Shown: piece by piece, positions 61,688-64,000 of the stretch
Layout: every line of letters starts with the position of its first letter
Position numbering within the stretch: position 1 is the stretch's first letter
NCBI RefSeq assembly: GCF_018991925.1
Contig: NW_024736071.1
Location: forward strand, 15,358,787-15,422,786
DNA length: 64,000 bases
Direction: 5' to 3'
From: Homarus americanus
Taxonomy: Eukaryota > Arthropoda > Malacostraca > Decapoda > Nephropidae
Made by a program: the position numbers and the translations under genes
Notes under the pieces: generated by a model
What the model was told of the DNA's origin: nothing
What the model saw: only the letters and a program-made list of their open reading frames with translations
Databases searched by the model: none

Positions 61688-62154
61688 ATTTTCTTTTTCG
61701 CCTCTATCCATCCTTCTTTCATATGGATTCGGTTTCTTTTATTTTCTTCTTCTTCTCCATTCCATCCTCTCCGTCAATCTCTTTCATTTTGTTTCTTTCA
61801 TTTCTCTCTCTCTTTCCCTCTCTCTCTATCTCTCTGTGTCCCTCTTCCATATTCTTTCTTTTCCCTTTTCGTTTCCTTCCTTCTCTCTCTCTTTCATTTT
61901 TCTCTTCTCGTTGTCTTTCTTCTTTGTATTATTTTCTCATTTTCTTTACCTGTCTGTCTCTCTCTTTGTCTGTCTGTCTGTTTCTCTGTCTCTTTCTCTA
62001 TATGTTCGTCGCTTCTTCTGCCTGTTTGCCCGTCTCTCTGTTTGCCTGTCTCTATATCCGTCTGTGTTTCGTCTGTCTGTCAGATTTTATATTCGTTTTT
62101 CTGTCTAACTCTCTCTCACTCACTCTGTCTCCTTGTCTCTGCCGGTCTGTCTGT

Positions 62155-62155
62155 T

Positions 62156-62202
<47 letters not shown>
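62155..62202. repeat. (TCTG)n microsatellite
   Basis: Pure TCTG of about 45 bases. Confidence 0.95.
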
Positions 62203-62782
62203 CCCCCACACGTCACATAAAAAATAAATATTCCTCACTTCCCAACGTCCCAGGCTGGTTGACTCTCAAACTAACATCATCAATAAAACATTACTTTTTT
62301 TTAGCCCTGTTTATTCATCTTTTTTATATATATTTTTTTTTCCAGGTCAGTTCAGCACCCCTGAGACCTGACTGGCTTCTTTGTCTAAGTAAACTAACTT
62401 ATTGAAACTGACTCACTGAACCTCTGATGATGTTGAACTGACTTAGTAAATTGACTTAATGTGTTGTTATTTATTTTTTCCATCCATCCATCTTTCTTCA
62501 TTGTTCTCCCTGTCTGTCTCTCACTATCTCTCTATCTCTCGTCTTCCTTCTTACCCTATCATCTCCTTTACTCACTTCTCCCTCCTTCTTTCCCCCTCTC
62601 TCTCTCTCACTCTCTTCTCCTTCTGTTACCTCCTTCCTAACATAGACACTCTCTTCTTTCTTTCTTTCGTAATATAGATAGCAACATTTTTTTTCTTTTC
62701 CTCCTTCGGGTTAACATTCTTCTTCTTCTCTTTTATCTCAACATGGAAGGAGAAAATATATGCGTGATGTATAAATAGATAG

Positions 62783-62788
<6 letters not shown>

Positions 62789-62873
<85 letters not shown>

Positions 62874-62981
62874 TTACGGTGTTGGTCTCCATCATATGAA
62901 ATTGGCTTTAAATCTTTTGTGGTCGCGTAGATTTACTGTAATAGGTCCTGTCCACTTTCCCCCCACCTCTTAACCTTCAAG

Positions 62982-63043
<62 letters not shown>
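62789..63043. repeat. Opposed (GA)n and (CT)n tracts
   Basis: GA at 62789-62870 and CT at 62985-63043 are complementary and could pair over the 114-base spacer. Confidence 0.93.
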
Positions 63044-63049
<6 letters not shown>

Positions 63050-63159
63050 CATCAGTGAGTCACCAGGGACACTCTACGTCCGGTGTCTCACTTCACTATT
63101 GATCTCTCCTTCACTATCAAGCTGCTGTCCGATATCTGTGGTGTGTTTCCAGGTGTGAG

Positions 63160-63162
<3 letters not shown>

Positions 63163-63212
<50 letters not shown>
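63163..63212. repeat. (GA)n microsatellite
   Basis: Pure GA of about 50 bases. Confidence 0.95.
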
Positions 63213-63215
<3 letters not shown>

Positions 63216-63420
63216 CAACTACAGACCGAAATAAACACATACAATCCATTTACAAACAATAAACAAACCATTAAAATCCTCTCGCCTAAACACAAACACC
63301 AAACAATAAAAAAAAGAAAGAAAAAACTAACAATAAAACACCAATGAAATACAAAAAAAACCACACACAAATTCTTGCCAAACATAAAAAAAACATCACG
63401 AAACTTTTACTATTATAATA

Positions 63421-63441
63421 ACACACACACACACACACGCA

Positions 63442-63493
<52 letters not shown>
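63421..63493. repeat. (CA)n microsatellite
   Basis: CA with two short interruptions. Confidence 0.95.
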
Positions 63494-63496
<3 letters not shown>

Positions 63497-63687
63497 TTTT
63501 ATGTCAATACCATCAGGTTTTGGCGGGTTTTGAAGCTACAACATTTGGCGGTAAAAGTTTATCAATGAACAATTTAATGTCGGTTTTATGACACTTTTAC
63601 ATGCTAATTCCTGGCGACGTCGACCATGAAGCGTTCCTTTAAAACCTAATTACAATACAGCAGGCGAGGAGAATTGGCCCGAGTCTG

Positions 63688-63850
63688 GTAGTGTGGGGGT
63701 GTGTGGGGGTGTGGGCGACATGGTGTGTGTGTGTGGGGTGGGCGACATGGTGTGTGGGGTGTGGGGGTGTGGGCGACATGGTGTGTGTGTGGGGGTGTGG
63801 GCGACATGGTGTGTGTGGGGGTGTGGGCGACATGGTGTGTGTGTGTGGGA
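63688..63850. repeat. GGTGTGGGCGACATGGTGTG repeat
   Basis: Five to six units of about 30 bp containing GGGCGACATGGTGTGTG. Confidence 0.88.
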
Positions 63851-64000
63851 GTGGATGAGGAAGGTAGTGGGTGTAGAGGTGTTTGTGTAAGTGCATACAT
63901 ATATGTGTGTGTATGAGTGTATACATATATGTGTATATTACAAACCCCAGTGTACACCAACATACTGAAAGATCTTGTATAGAAGTTAATAAGCGGTGAT

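Overview
This is a eukaryotic, intron-rich, very repeat-rich window. I read it as a decapod crustacean (crab, shrimp or crayfish group), which is an inference. It rests on arthropod-type TTAGG/CCTAA pentamer tracts on both strands, a LINE reverse-transcriptase tail of a kind I know from decapod genomes, and extreme micro- and minisatellite content. A 100-base N gap at 54913-55012 shows it is a draft assembly.

I can support one protein-coding gene, and only its 5' part. It lies on the minus strand and encodes a type IV diacylglycerol kinase (the DGK zeta/iota class, rdgA in flies). Three coding exons are visible in transcription order: exon A (50835-49676, 387 residues counting the split codon), exon B (46530-46368, 54 codons) and exon C (1941-1738, 68 codons). 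Their splice phases fit exactly (A to B phase 2, B to C phase 0, exit phase 0) and together they give a 509-residue N-terminal fragment. It holds a long disordered leader with a Q19 tract, the first C1 domain, and the first half of the second C1 domain. The rest of the second C1, the catalytic domain and any C-terminal regions must lie left of base 1.

Layout: 1-1737 is the intron after exon C; 1942-46367 is one 44.4-kb intron; 46531-49675 is a 3.1-kb intron; 50836-64000 is 5' UTR, promoter and upstream sequence with no coding sequence I can support. The big intron is mostly tandem repeats, with more than a dozen unrelated minisatellites (units of 17 to about 75 bp). Two are kilobase-sized: a 43-bp array at 33384-37177 and a 30-bp array at 38119-43374. 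The many long open frames over these arrays are repeat artefacts.

The most original observation is a family of dispersed fold-back elements (five copies, near 7.2, 18.2, 18.7, 19.1 and 20.9 kb). They have long inverted arms, each arm built from two tandem copies of a motif like ACCTGATGATTAATCACCC, around a variable core that is often CCTAA-rich. Other points worth attention are a 5'-truncated LINE nested inside a 36-bp satellite, two adjacent homologous 24-bp minisatellites, exon B wedged between two minisatellites, a strong competing splice donor behind exon A, and a cluster of CCAAT, CRE and AP-1 type motifs at 30.9-31.9 kb.
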